Origin: an uncultured Psychrobacter sp.
Lineage (GTDB): Bacteria > Pseudomonadota > Gammaproteobacteria > Pseudomonadales > Moraxellaceae
DNA length: 64,000 bases
Direction: 5' to 3'
Assembly: GCA_947501045.1 (NCBI GenBank)
Contig: CANMUI010000008.1
Location: 72,558 to 136,557 of the forward strand
Shown here: one piece after another, positions 52,755 through 62,441 of the stretch
Position numbering within the stretch: the first letter of the stretch is position 1
How the letters are laid out: every line of letters starts with the position of its first letter
The notes under the pieces: generated by a model
Databases searched by the model: none
What the model was told of the DNA's origin: nothing
The model's input: only the letters and a program-made list of their open reading frames with translations
Position numbers and translations under genes: made by a program

Positions 52755-54203
52755 CTACTCCTCAACTAGTGCATCAATAAGGGTTTCCATCGCCATAGTA
52801 CGCGAACCCTTGAACAGCACGGTACAAGGCTGTGCCTGCTGAGCTTGCAAAAATGTTTGCAAGTATTGCAATAAACTATCTTTATCTTCAAAAGCGTGCG
52901 CTTCAATGGCACCCACTTCCTCAGCGCCCGCCACACTGTACTTGGCAAACTCCCCTACACAAAGGAGCATATCGATGCCAGTAGCGGCAATGGTACGACC
53001 CAAGCTTTGATGTTCACTCACGGCCGCATCTCCAAGCTCTGCAATATCGCCTAATACCATTACTTGAGTACCGGTTTGTGCTGCCAGCACTTTGGCGGCG
53101 GCGCGTACTGAATGCGGGTTGGCATTATAAGTATCATCGATGAGGCGATGCATACCGAGTAGTTGACTGTTCAGACGTCCTTTAGCAGGCAGCGCATTTT
53201 CAAGACCGATAACGATATCGTCGACACTGATATTTAGCGCGTAGGCACAGGCGGCAGCGGCTAAAGCATTGTTGACATTGTGCTCGCCTGCCAGTGGCAG
53301 CTTGATATCATGAATCTTCGTACCGATATGTAGCTTAAACTCACTACGCTCAGGCTCTACCTCTAAATGGCTGGCACTAACATCGGTATTACCAAAACCG
53401 ATCACATGAGAAGTATGCTGCTCAGCAATGCGGCGCAACTGATTGGTAAAGTCATCTTTATCAGGAACAATCGCATATTGATCATCGTTTAGAGTGTGAT
53501 AAATCTCAGCTTTGGTCTGACAAATACCTTCGCGGCTACCAAATTCGCCCAGATGCGCGGTACCAATATTTAAAATACAGGCCACATCAGGACGAACAAT
53601 CTCGGTAGTGTAAGCGATCTCGCCGATATGGTTGGCACCCAGCTCAATAATGGCATAGCGGTGGTGATCGGAGAGCTCAAGGAGCATCATTGGTACGCCC
53701 AAGTCGTTATTTAAATTACCGCGCGTGATCAAAGTAGGTGCAAGTCTACCAAAGATACTACCAAGCATCTCTTTACAAGTGGTCTTGCCACTAGAGCCGG
53801 TGATCGCAATGATAGTGACATCTTGATGCTGCTGACGGCGATAAGCTGCGAGCTGTCCCAAAGCCAGACGGGTGTCACTGACTACCAGTTGCGGAATACT
53901 GGTAGAGATCGGGCGCGCTACAATAGCAGCAATAGCGCCTTGAGCGGCAGCGACATTAATATAATCATGACCATCGAAATTGTCACCAGTTAATGCCAAA
54001 AAGATATCGCCAGTCTTTATAGTACGGGTATCAGTAGTGATACGGTTACTGGTCACCCCAATCTGGTTTGCTGTCTGCTTTGCTGACTCTACTTGCGCCG
54101 CCTGCCAGCGACCATCAAGCGCTGCCGTTGCTGCTAATAAATTATCCGCTTGCCAGACATAAAGTCCTTGCGACTGAATGGTATTATCGTTGTCAGCTGT
54201 CAT
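52755..54203 (-). CDS. murF: UDP-MurNAc-tripeptide--D-alanyl-D-alanine ligase
   Basis: Adds D-Ala-D-Ala to the cytoplasmic precursor. 482 residues. P-loop AITGSSGKTTCKEML, central ELGANHIGEI and LNIGTAHLGEFGS, and C-terminal DDTYNANPHSVRAAAKVLA are canonical MurF motifs. ATG at 54203 with AAGGTAA ahead. Sits between murE (137-base gap with a small tandem duplication) and mraY. Confidence 0.97.
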   Translation of the reverse strand: MTADNDNTIQSQGLYVWQADNLLAATAALDGRWQAAQVESAKQTANQIGVTSNRITTDTRTIKTGDIFLALTGDNFDGHDYINVAAAQGAIAAIVARPISTSIPQLVVSDTRLALGQLAAYRRQQHQDVTIIAITGSSGKTTCKEMLGSIFGRLAPTLITRGNLNNDLGVPMMLLELSDHHRYAIIELGANHIGEIAYTTEIVRPDVACILNIGTAHLGEFGSREGICQTKAEIYHTLNDDQYAIVPDKDDFTNQLRRIAEQHTSHVIGFGNTDVSASHLEVEPERSEFKLHIGTKIHDIKLPLAGEHNVNNALAAAACAYALNISVDDIVIGLENALPAKGRLNSQLLGMHRLIDDTYNANPHSVRAAAKVLAAQTGTQVMVLGDIAELGDAAVSEHQSLGRTIAATGIDMLLCVGEFAKYSVAGAEEVGAIEAHAFEDKDSLLQYLQTFLQAQQAQPCTVLFKGSRTMAMETLIDALVEE

Positions 54204-54292
54204 AGTGATTACCTTGTAGGGTGGCTGCTTATTTAATTTTTTGTTTTATAGATGATAGTTGTATAGTTAGTAGCTTAGTATTGCGCTACCTT

Positions 54293-54326
54293 GTTTTATA
54301 GGGCGAAAAGTTTTATAGGGCGAAAA
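54293..54326. repeat. 17-base perfect tandem duplication between murE and murF
   Basis: GTTTTATAGGGCGAAAA occurs twice head to tail. Probably a replication-slippage duplication; no function implied. Confidence 0.8.
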
Positions 54327-54340
54327 TTATAGTACAGATC

Positions 54341-56017
54341 CTATAATCGGCCAGCTTGCTGTAGTGCCTGCTGCAAGACCACGCTATCATCAAAATCGAA
54401 ACGCACGCCATTGATTTCTTGATAAGTCTCGTGACCTTTGCCTGCGATGACGACGATATCATCTGGACCGGCGTGACTGACGGCATAATCGATGGCTTTT
54501 TGACGAGCAGGCTCGATATGGGTACGCTGATATTGCTCGGGGCTCATGCCAGCTTGCATATCCTCCAAAATACGAATGGGATCTTCGCTACGCGGATTAT
54601 CAGCGGTCAGTATCACTTGGTCAGCACCAGCCAGCCCCGCTTGCGCCATTAAAGGCCGCTTGCCAGCATCACGATCGCCGCCGCAGCCAAATACCGCCCA
54701 CAATTGTCCTTGGCAGTGGGCTTTGAGGCTACCAAGCACTTGGCTCAAGGCATCGGGCGTGTGCGCATAATCTACAATAAAACAGCCTTCACTCGACGGT
54801 ACGCGCTGCATACGTCCGATAGCGCCTTGCAGCTGCGGCACTAAAGCTTTGAGCTGCTCTATATCGATGCCGAGAGCTAGTGCCGCACCAATAGCGGCAA
54901 GTAAGTTGGCAACGTTAAAGCGGCCCAGTAAAGGACTGATAATATCGATATCTTGACGCAGCTTGTCTTTGACTTGGCTACGTAAGGTGATTTTGACCCC
55001 TTCAAGACTTGGGCTGATATCTGTAGCTGTAAGGGTAGCCCTGCTGTCTGCCTGCAAGCTATAGGTCCATACGATCAAACCGCTATCCTGTGCCGCTTTT
55101 AGCATGACCTTGGCATACTCATCATCAGCGTTGATGATGGCGTGAGTTAGCGCCGGGAACTGCGCTTTATCGAACAGTTTGGCTTTGGCTGTCACATACT
55201 CGCTCATATCGGCATGATAATCCAGATGATCACGGCTTAGATTGGTATAAATAGCGACTTTGATTGGCGTGCCCTGCAAGCGCTGCTGATCAAGACCGTG
55301 CGAGCTGGCCTCAAGCGCCAAAATGTCAGCTTGCTCTGCTCCCATTTGATATAAAAACTTCTGCACAGCTATCACGTCGCCGGTAGTATGACTAGCCTGA
55401 GTGAGCGCGCCAAGCCGTCCATTGCCCGCCGTTCCCATTACCGCACTACTCATAGCGGCCAACTGCGTTAATTGAGCGACCAGCTGACTAATCGTGGTTT
55501 TGCCATTGGTACCAGTAACGGCAACAACAGTTGGCAAGGTCACAGGCTGCTGATATTGCAGGTGCGCTTGCACCAAATCGCCCAAAAAGCTGCGGATGTC
55601 AGGTGTATGAAGCACAGGACAAGACAATGCTTCTAAAGCATGCTGAGCAGTAGATTGGGACTCGGTTGATGCTGAGTTTTCTTGCAGTTGTATATTACTA
55701 TGAGGCGGCACATTGCCTGCGATCAATAACGATGCAGGATCAATCTCAGATAAGATAAAGGCCGCATGTTTTGCGGCTTGATAAAGATAGTCTCGGCTTT
55801 TTTGGCAGTTTGGTCGCTGGCTGTTGAGCAGTATAAATACCTCACCATGCTTAACTTGGCGACTGTCTAAACACAGTGCTGCAAAGGGGATCGTTGCTAC
55901 CGATTCTGCAGAATGACTGGCGTTTATTATTTTAGATAAATATTGACTAAACCTCTTATTTTTATTGCTGTCTATGAGCTGTTGCAGCGTTGTCGTGTGC
56001 CGGGCTGAGGTAGTCAT
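54341..56017 (-). CDS. murE: UDP-MurNAc-L-Ala-D-Glu--2,6-diaminopimelate ligase
   Basis: Adds the third stem-peptide residue. 558 residues, longer than the usual 490-500 because of inserts in the N-terminal domain (about 95-125). P-loop VAVTGTNGKTTISQLV, LEASSHGLDQQRL, and the DNPRSEDP motif that selects meso-diaminopimelate over lysine are present; GKGHETYQ lies near the C-terminus. ATG at 56017. The substrate call rests on DNPR. Confidence 0.97.
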   Translation of the reverse strand: MTTSARHTTTLQQLIDSNKNKRFSQYLSKIINASHSAESVATIPFAALCLDSRQVKHGEVFILLNSQRPNCQKSRDYLYQAAKHAAFILSEIDPASLLIAGNVPPHSNIQLQENSASTESQSTAQHALEALSCPVLHTPDIRSFLGDLVQAHLQYQQPVTLPTVVAVTGTNGKTTISQLVAQLTQLAAMSSAVMGTAGNGRLGALTQASHTTGDVIAVQKFLYQMGAEQADILALEASSHGLDQQRLQGTPIKVAIYTNLSRDHLDYHADMSEYVTAKAKLFDKAQFPALTHAIINADDEYAKVMLKAAQDSGLIVWTYSLQADSRATLTATDISPSLEGVKITLRSQVKDKLRQDIDIISPLLGRFNVANLLAAIGAALALGIDIEQLKALVPQLQGAIGRMQRVPSSEGCFIVDYAHTPDALSQVLGSLKAHCQGQLWAVFGCGGDRDAGKRPLMAQAGLAGADQVILTADNPRSEDPIRILEDMQAGMSPEQYQRTHIEPARQKAIDYAVSHAGPDDIVVIAGKGHETYQEINGVRFDFDDSVVLQQALQQAGRL

Positions 56018-56158
56018 ATAAATCCTAGACGAAGATAGTAAGAGAAAATATTAAGCATTAAAATAGTTGTTATAACGGCTGTTAGCTGTTATAAATCGGT
56101 ACTTAAAAACATAACAAATCCTTTAAAATAAACAGTCACCTGCTATTTAAAAGTACAA

Positions 56159-58267
56159 TTATGAGCTGGATTCTTCAGTTTGTAGTGGTTTATCTAATGG
56201 CACATTATATAGACGCAGCGCCTCTTTCATAACGTTATGAAATACTGGCGCAGCAGTCAGACCAGCATAGTGCAGCCCGCGCGGATCTTCTAACAAGATG
56301 ACGCTAACAAACTTTGGATTAGAGGCAGGAGCCATACCAGCAAAGACGTTACGATACTGATCAGTATAATACCCACCATCGGGGTTGATTCGGCGCGAGG
56401 TACCCGTTTTGCCAGCTACGCGGTAACCGTCGATGTCAGCGGCTTTCGCCGTACCGCCGGGCAAAGTGACCGCCTCCAACATTTTTACAATAGCCATCGC
56501 TTGCTCATGCTCCATAACCCGTTTGCTGGCTAGTGGCTTCTCGGTCTTGATCAGGGTCAATGGATGCATAACTCCGCCTGCCCCCAACGCAGCGTAAGCC
56601 TGCGCAACTTGCGCAAGGGTGACTTGTAGACCATAACCGTAGCTGACTGTCGCGCGCCGTGAATACTCTTTTTCTTTTGGTGTGCTGACCAGACCTGCGC
56701 CTTCCCCTGGGAATTGTAGCGGTGTCTTGGCCCCAAAGCCAAATTGCTTTTGCATATTGGTAATCGCATCAGGCGGTAGTGATAGTGCTATCTTGGTTGA
56801 AGCTACGTTACTTGATTTTTGTAATAAAGTAGCAAAATTGATGACGCCTAAATTGTTATGGTCGCGAATGGTATAGCCTTGCACGCGAATAGAACCAGGA
56901 TTGGTATCGATTAACGAGTTGGCCGTATATTTACCGGAGTCCAAAGCAGCAGCCACGGTAAAAGGCTTCATGACCGAGCCGGGTTCAAAGACGTCCAATA
57001 AAGCACGGTTGCGCTGGTTTTCGCCCGTCATCTCATTGAGATTATTGGAATTAAAAGACGGCCACGTCGAGAGCGCCATAACCTCACCGGTCTGTACATC
57101 AACGATCATACCTGTTGACCAGCGTGCTTGCTGCAAGCGTCCAGCTTTCTCAAGCTCTTTATACAGCAGGTACTGCAATCGCGAGTCGATAGTTAGTGCC
57201 ACATCTTTACCCGGTATCTCAGGCTCCAATTGTTTGATCTCGCGCAGACTATTTTGCTTGGCATCCTTTAACACCAGCACTTTACCATCGTCACCGGCTA
57301 GCGCTTTTTCAAACTGCTTCTCAATACCCGCCCGACCTTCATAACCACCATCAGGATCATTGGCGTTTTGTCCCATAAACCCTAGCAGCTGCGAGTTAGG
57401 CTGCGGCTGCGGATAGTAGCGCTGGAAAAAGTTTCTCTCATAGACGCCCGGAAAATCGAGAGCACTCACGCTTTGGGCAATCTCCGGCGTAACCTTGTTC
57501 AGTAGCGGTAAATAATGTGAGCCAGCTCCTGAGGGCAAAGCCGCTTTTACCGCTTCTTCATCAGTAACATCGACGCTATCATCGATACCTGCCGCCTTTT
57601 GCAGCTCAGCCACTGGTATGTTTGCTGCGACAGCTAAAGTAGTAAGATCCATATTATCTAAGCGCTCTTGTACTCGCGCTTGTAGTTTGGGCTGATCAGG
57701 GTTTTCAATCTGAATGCGTTTGAGCTCATAGTATTCTTGCGCATAATCATGCGGACTAAAAGACACGGTTGCCAAAGGGGCACTGATCGCAAGCGGTAGA
57801 TCATTACGATCGGTGATCATACCGCGATAAGAGGGTTGCGTGCGTACGCCGGTAATCAGCTCATCGCCTTTATCTTGATAAAACTGAGCGTTAGCCACTT
57901 GTAAATAATAAGCCCGGCCTATCAGCAGACCCAATATCACAAGAGCAATACCCCAAACCGTACGAAAGCGGTTTTTGTCATACTCAAAACCGCCGCGAGA
58001 TGAAGCGCCAGAAGCTTTGTTAAAAATCGCTTTTTTACGGTTTTTGACACTAGTATAAGCGCCTTGAGTTTCGTTTTTTCTTAGGCGACCATGCAATTTA
58101 GTTGCGCGTTTATCTGCATTAGATTTCGAAGTTTTAGACGTTGCAGACTTTTTAGTAGATTTAGCAGTGCTAGCAGAACGCAGTGGCTTGATTACTTTGC
58201 CGCTAGCGGTTTTTTTACTGTTTTTCGCGGCGTCTTTATCCTTACCTACCGATTTTTTATCACTCAT
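56159..58267 (-). CDS. ftsI: Septal peptidoglycan transpeptidase FtsI (PBP3)
   Basis: Division-specific class B penicillin-binding protein. 702 residues against about 590-610 in relatives. Residues 1-105 are a cytoplasmic tail rich in Lys, Ser, Ala and Thr (KSTKKSATSKTSKS and similar); a single helix follows at about 108-124 (GIALVILGLLIGRAYYLQ). Active-site motifs: FEPGSVMKPF (SxxK), KSSNVAS (SxN), AGKTGTSRR (KTG). The start overlaps the ftsL end by four bases (ATGA). The long basic tail is unusual. Confidence 0.97.
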   Translation of the reverse strand: MSDKKSVGKDKDAAKNSKKTASGKVIKPLRSASTAKSTKKSATSKTSKSNADKRATKLHGRLRKNETQGAYTSVKNRKKAIFNKASGASSRGGFEYDKNRFRTVWGIALVILGLLIGRAYYLQVANAQFYQDKGDELITGVRTQPSYRGMITDRNDLPLAISAPLATVSFSPHDYAQEYYELKRIQIENPDQPKLQARVQERLDNMDLTTLAVAANIPVAELQKAAGIDDSVDVTDEEAVKAALPSGAGSHYLPLLNKVTPEIAQSVSALDFPGVYERNFFQRYYPQPQPNSQLLGFMGQNANDPDGGYEGRAGIEKQFEKALAGDDGKVLVLKDAKQNSLREIKQLEPEIPGKDVALTIDSRLQYLLYKELEKAGRLQQARWSTGMIVDVQTGEVMALSTWPSFNSNNLNEMTGENQRNRALLDVFEPGSVMKPFTVAAALDSGKYTANSLIDTNPGSIRVQGYTIRDHNNLGVINFATLLQKSSNVASTKIALSLPPDAITNMQKQFGFGAKTPLQFPGEGAGLVSTPKEKEYSRRATVSYGYGLQVTLAQVAQAYAALGAGGVMHPLTLIKTEKPLASKRVMEHEQAMAIVKMLEAVTLPGGTAKAADIDGYRVAGKTGTSRRINPDGGYYTDQYRNVFAGMAPASNPKFVSVILLEDPRGLHYAGLTAAPVFHNVMKEALRLYNVPLDKPLQTEESSS

Positions 58268-58695
58268 TGTCCAGCCTCCTCGGTCTCAGGAGATGCTGTA
58301 GAAGTTGTCGCTACTGCGTCTGTAGCCGCAGGGGCACTGGGCTGAATGATAAGCTTGTCCTGTAGCGTCGGCGAATACATACCCAGCTCAGCGACCGCGC
58401 GGCTTGCAATTTGCGGAGTGGCACTAAAGGTTTGTTGCTCTATTAGCAGACGTTGGTGTTCAATTTGAAGTTTGCGTTCTTGTTTTTTCATGTCTTGCAA
58501 AGTTTTATAATCCTGATGATATTGCTGGACGTCCTCAGCCGTTCTGATACCGCTCCATATAATAGCGCCTGCTAACATCAGCAGCACGACGACATAAATA
58601 CTTACTACGTTAAAGCGGCGTGCAAACATCTCACCGATATCAGTGCTATCAGGTAGGGTGGTACGGCGGTTTGCAGGTTTGTCAGATATTGCCAT
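58264..58695 (-). CDS. ftsL: Cell division protein FtsL
   Basis: Bitopic divisome protein that works with FtsB and FtsQ. 143 residues: cytoplasmic tail, helix at about 30-50 (VVSIYVVVLLMLAGAIIWSG), a leucine-zipper-like coiled coil (about 60-92), then the ELGMYSPTL motif typical of FtsL. A C-terminal Ala/Thr/Pro-rich extension (about 118-143) is longer than in E. coli. Identification rests on structure plus position between rsmH and ftsI. Confidence 0.92.
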   Translation of the reverse strand: MAISDKPANRRTTLPDSTDIGEMFARRFNVVSIYVVVLLMLAGAIIWSGIRTAEDVQQYHQDYKTLQDMKKQERKLQIEHQRLLIEQQTFSATPQIASRAVAELGMYSPTLQDKLIIQPSAPAATDAVATTSTASPETEEAGQ

Positions 58696-58961
58696 GACGA
58701 TCTCAAAAAAGTGAACTTCAATATAAAAAATAGCGGTAGTAACAAAGTGGTAGTAACAATAAGGGTAGTACTAATAAATAATATCAATAAAAAGTACAAC
58801 GTTAAAAAAACAACACCGGCAAGTGCTCAAACACGGATAAGCAGTTCATTAAAAATAAAGAGCCAAATAAAAAACAACTGCTGAGGCTAGCAGATAATAT
58901 TTACAGCTTTTTAACAGCAGCGTACTGACTCATCCCAATGGCAGTCATAGGAGCAGTAAAA

Positions 58962-59996
58962 TCAAAGAGACGCTATTGACTGATAGTCAATGTCTGTTCG
59001 AGTCGCTACTCGTAGCCAAGCGCTACGGGCGCGCGGGTTGTTTGCAATCTCGTTTTTACTTGGGCCGATACGTTTAGGCTTACTAAAATAACGCGGGCGC
59101 AAAGGCGGCATCGGTAATTGCTCATCTTCAGGATACTGACCTTTACTGTGGCGCTGCAAAAACTGCTTGATACGCCGATCTTCAAGCGAGTGAAAGCTAA
59201 TAACTGCCAACTGCCCACCTGACTTTAAGATAGGAATGCTTTGTTCTAAAAAGTGATCGATATCACCAAGCTCATTGTTAATAAAGATGCGCATCGCCTG
59301 AAAGCTTTGCGTTGCCGGATGTTTGCCTTTTTGCCAATTGGGATGCGCGACTTTAATGACCTCTGCAAGCTCAAGGGTCGACTCATAACTATCCATCTGT
59401 TTAATTGCGCGCGCAATACGGCGACTGTGACGCTCTTCGCCAAACTCGTAGAGTACATCGGCTAAAGTATCAGCGTCGACGCTCTCAAGCCACTGCCCAA
59501 CGGACTGGCCACGGCTGGTATCCATACGCATATCGACCGCACCGTCACGCATAAAGCTAAAGCCACGGCTGCCATCATCGATTTGCGGTGATGATATCCC
59601 CAAATCCGCCATAAGTCCGTCGACTTGATTGATCTCAAGCGCAGCCAAACGCTCTGTCAAAGTTGCAAAACTATCGTGGACTACCTGAACGCGGCTATCT
59701 TCACGAGCAAGATTATGAGCCACTGCAATAGCCGTCGGATCTTTATCAAACACAATTAAGCGTGCGTCATCAGCCAGCTGGCTTAACAACAGACGACTAT
59801 GCCCGCCGCGGCCAAAGGTTGCATCGACATAAACACCTGAAGCTTGCAGGCTTTTACTGCGATCCGCATTTATACTGGGCAAAGCCTTTACGCCCAGCAC
59901 TGCGGCGACCGTTTCTTGTAGTAGGACGGCATCGTGTGCAAAGTCCCTCTCATTAGGCTCTTCAGACTTCGACGCTTGTGCAAAAGTATCGGACAT
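58962..59996 (-). CDS. rsmH: 16S rRNA (cytosine(1402)-N(4))-methyltransferase RsmH
   Basis: 344 residues from ATG 59996, which has AAGGA seven bases ahead; a GTG 22 codons upstream lacks a site. Motifs: FAHDAVLLQETV, GVYVDATFGRGGHSRLLLS (AdoMet), DGLMADLGISSPQIDDGSRGFSF, and ISFHSLEDRRIKQF. First gene of the rsmH-ftsL-ftsI-murE-murF-mraY cluster. mraZ, which precedes rsmH in many bacteria, is absent: the next gene is divergent gltX. 265 bases separate it from ftsL. Confidence 0.97.
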   Translation of the reverse strand: MSDTFAQASKSEEPNERDFAHDAVLLQETVAAVLGVKALPSINADRSKSLQASGVYVDATFGRGGHSRLLLSQLADDARLIVFDKDPTAIAVAHNLAREDSRVQVVHDSFATLTERLAALEINQVDGLMADLGISSPQIDDGSRGFSFMRDGAVDMRMDTSRGQSVGQWLESVDADTLADVLYEFGEERHSRRIARAIKQMDSYESTLELAEVIKVAHPNWQKGKHPATQSFQAMRIFINNELGDIDHFLEQSIPILKSGGQLAVISFHSLEDRRIKQFLQRHSKGQYPEDEQLPMPPLRPRYFSKPKRIGPSKNEIANNPRARSAWLRVATRTDIDYQSIASL

Positions 59997-60204
59997 AGCA
60001 GAGTCCTTGCCAGCAGAGGTGGATAAAACTTTATTATTTGGTTTAGACGGTGATAATGACACAAAAAACTCGATAGATGGCGACCTATTAGGCCAATAAT
60101 CAGATAAAAATAAACAAGTTACATCTTATTTAGCCTCATTATCGCAAGGATACATCTGTAGTCAAGCACCAACTGGCATTTTCATTAAAAATATTGTGCA
60201 TCCC

Positions 60205-60213
60205 TGTTATACT
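60205..60213 (+). promoter_or_regulatory. Candidate extended -10 promoter of gltX
   Basis: TG-T-TATACT, an extended -10 with five of six hexamer matches, about 105 bases ahead of gltX; the -35 region (TTAAAA) is weak. Confidence 0.4.
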
Positions 60214-60319
60214 AGCGCTTTATTTTACGCTATCTACTGCTTTAATTCATATGCTTTACCCTATATTCTTTATTTTATTTATTCTAACTTTTGATTAATA
60301 ACTATTCTCTAAGGCTTTT

Positions 60320-61864
60320 ATGATGCAAACGTCGACTCAAACCACTCATACTAGTGTTAATACTAGCCGTCCTGTCCGTACCCGTATTGCGCCCTCCCCT
60401 ACTGGCTTTCCGCACGTCGGTACCGCTTATATCGCGCTGTTTAATTTGGCCTTTGCTAAAGCCCATGGCGGCGAATTTATCTTACGTATTGAAGATACCG
60501 ACCAAACGCGCTCAACTGAGCAATCCGAGCAAATGATTTTGGACGCGCTACGCTGGGTTGGACTTGATTGGGCAGAGGGTCCGGATGTTGGCGGACCACA
60601 TGCGCCTTATCGTCAAAGCGAGCGCGCGGATATCTATAAAAAGTACGCCGAGCAGCTCTTGAATGATGATCACGCCTTTCGCTGTTTTTGTACTGCCGAG
60701 GAGCTAGATGCTATGCGTGCAGAGCAAATGGCACGTGGTGAGACGCCGCGCTATGATGGCCGCTACGCTGATCTGCCGCGCGCAGAATCGGACCAGATGG
60801 CAGGTGATGGCAAACCCTTTGTGATTCGTATGCGTGTCCCTAAAAACGGCGTTTGCAAAGTTGAAGACATGCTGCGCGGTACGGTTGAGATTCCGTGGGA
60901 ACAAGTCGACATGCAAGTACTGCTCAAAACGGACGGTCTGCCCACTTATCATCTAGCCAACGTCGTCGATGATCATTTGATGCAGATCAGTCATGTGATG
61001 CGCGGCGAGGAATGGCTCAATTCAGCGCCCAAGCACCAACTGCTCTATGACTACTTTGGTTGGGAGATGCCGGTTCTGTGTCACATGCCGCTACTGCGTA
61101 ACCCCGATAAATCTAAGTTATCCAAACGCAAAAACCCAACCTCTATCACTTATTATCGTGATGCTGGTGTGTTGCCTGAAGCGCTGCTCAACTATCTAGG
61201 CCGTATGGGTTACTCCCTACCTAACGATGCCGAAAAGTTCACTTTGGATGAGATGATTGAGAGCTTCGATATTCAGCGTGTGTCCTTGGGCGGTCCTATC
61301 TTCGATATCGAAAAGCTCAATTGGTTAAACGCCGAATGGCTGCGTGAGCTAACACCTGAGGAGCTAAAGAATAGAATTCTAGACTGGGCTAACAATAGTG
61401 ATAAATTAACGGCCATGGCCGCCGCTATCCAGCCACGTATCGAGCTATTGTCTGACGCAGTCAATTGGGGCGGATTTTATTTTCAGAATGTACCGAAGAT
61501 TACAGCGGAGGATTTTAATCATAAAACGCTGTCAGCGGAACAGATTATGGAGATCTTACAGCTGGCCATCTGGCAATTGGAAGCCTTGCCTAAATGGTCG
61601 GAAGACAATATTTACGCCACAATGAAAGGCTTATCGGCGGCGCTCGATATTAAAATGCGCGATTTTATCGCTCCTTTCTTTATTGCCATCGCTGGTAGCT
61701 CGTCGTCAACGCCCGTTATGAATTCGATGTGGATTATTGGCGCAGATATGACGCTAATACGCTTGCGTCATGCGGTTGATGTACTAGGCGGCCTCGGTAA
61801 GAAAAAGCTGAAAAAGCTTGAGAAAACCGCTCAGGATTTGCCAGACTTTTTGGCATCAGAATAA
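60320..61864 (+). CDS. gltX: Glutamyl-tRNA synthetase
   Basis: Charges tRNA-Glu. 514 residues. HIGH-type motif in RIAPSPTGFPHVGTAYIALF, zinc-region AFRCFCTAEEL, KMSKS-type loop DKSKLSKRKNP, and a full C-terminal anticodon-binding domain ending PDFLASE. Starts with two consecutive ATG codons behind AAGG; either could be used. tRNA-Glu itself is encoded 400 bases downstream. The Q-tRNA(Asp) paralogue gluQ lies at 19.8 kb. Confidence 0.98.
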   Translation: MMQTSTQTTHTSVNTSRPVRTRIAPSPTGFPHVGTAYIALFNLAFAKAHGGEFILRIEDTDQTRSTEQSEQMILDALRWVGLDWAEGPDVGGPHAPYRQSERADIYKKYAEQLLNDDHAFRCFCTAEELDAMRAEQMARGETPRYDGRYADLPRAESDQMAGDGKPFVIRMRVPKNGVCKVEDMLRGTVEIPWEQVDMQVLLKTDGLPTYHLANVVDDHLMQISHVMRGEEWLNSAPKHQLLYDYFGWEMPVLCHMPLLRNPDKSKLSKRKNPTSITYYRDAGVLPEALLNYLGRMGYSLPNDAEKFTLDEMIESFDIQRVSLGGPIFDIEKLNWLNAEWLRELTPEELKNRILDWANNSDKLTAMAAAIQPRIELLSDAVNWGGFYFQNVPKITAEDFNHKTLSAEQIMEILQLAIWQLEALPKWSEDNIYATMKGLSAALDIKMRDFIAPFFIAIAGSSSSTPVMNSMWIIGADMTLIRLRHAVDVLGGLGKKKLKKLEKTAQDLPDFLASE

Positions 61865-61880
61865 TTTTATAGCAATTATA

Positions 61881-61914
61881 AAACCGGATAACGTTTTAGG
61901 CGCTTATTCGGTTT
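61881..61914 (+). terminator. Hairpin behind gltX
   Basis: AAACCGGATAA and TTATTCGGTTT pair at 10 of 11 positions around a 12-base loop. The T tail is short, so it is a weak terminator at best. Confidence 0.4.
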
Positions 61915-61984
61915 GCTGGTTTGATATGAGCTTTGTGGCTATAAGACAATTTTTTCTATTTATTACTATTTGCAGAAATAATTG

Positions 61985-62013
61985 TTGACAACCTCTCCGC
62001 TATTCCCTAAAAT
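61985..62013 (+). promoter_or_regulatory. Promoter of tRNA-Ala (and possibly tRNA-Glu)
   Basis: Consensus TTGACA, 17-base spacer, TAAAAT, about 20 bases ahead of the tRNA. Strong by eye. Confidence 0.75.
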
Positions 62014-62031
62014 ACGCATCACTCTTAGCGA

Positions 62032-62107
62032 GGGGCTATAGCTCAGTTGGTAGAGCACTTGCATGGCATGCAAGGGGTCAACGGTTCGACTCCGTTTAGC
62101 TCCACCA
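62032..62107 (+). tRNA. tRNA-Ala (anticodon GGC)
   Basis: Acceptor GGGGCTA pairs with TAGCTCC (one G-T); D-arm AGCTCAGTTGGTAGAGC; anticodon loop ATGGCAT with GGC at 62065-62067; T-arm with GGTTCGACTCC; CCA encoded. Confidence 0.97.
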
Positions 62108-62259
62108 TACTTTTTATAATAAACTTACCGTTTTGATATAAAATTTGCTAATAGGACAGTATCAGCACCTAGGCAAGACTTGTTTACATAATGAGTACTC
62201 TGATATTGTGATTGACCGTTGTATCGATGCTTAATTGCATTAAATACAACACTCTATGC

Positions 62260-62335
62260 GTCCCCATCGTCTAGAGGCCTAGGACACCGCCCTTTCACGG
62301 CGGTAACGGGGGTTCGAATCCCCCTGGGGACGCCA
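62260..62335 (+). tRNA. tRNA-Glu (anticodon TTC)
   Basis: Acceptor GTCCCCA pairs with TGGGGAC; anticodon loop CTTTCAC with TTC at 62294-62296 inside a CCGCC/GGCGG stem; T-arm GGGGGTTCGAATCCCCC; CCA encoded. Confidence 0.97.
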
Positions 62336-62397
62336 CTATTCGGCGTCAGTAATTAGCACTTTTTCGATGAAACTTAAGACTAATTATTGCACCATCC

Positions 62398-62441
62398 AAA
62401 AGCTCAGTTCTAGTCATTACGACTAGAACTGAGCTTTTTTT
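62398..62441 (+). terminator. Strong intrinsic terminator behind tRNA-Glu
   Basis: A perfect stem of at least 15 bases (AGCTCAGTTCTAGTC with GACTAGAACTGAGCT), loop ATTAC, then seven T in eight positions. Ends the tRNA-Ala/tRNA-Glu unit. Confidence 0.92.

Noticed and set aside
56901..57344. 147-codon frame antisense to ftsI
   Set aside because: No site, composition of a shadow frame over a conserved gene.
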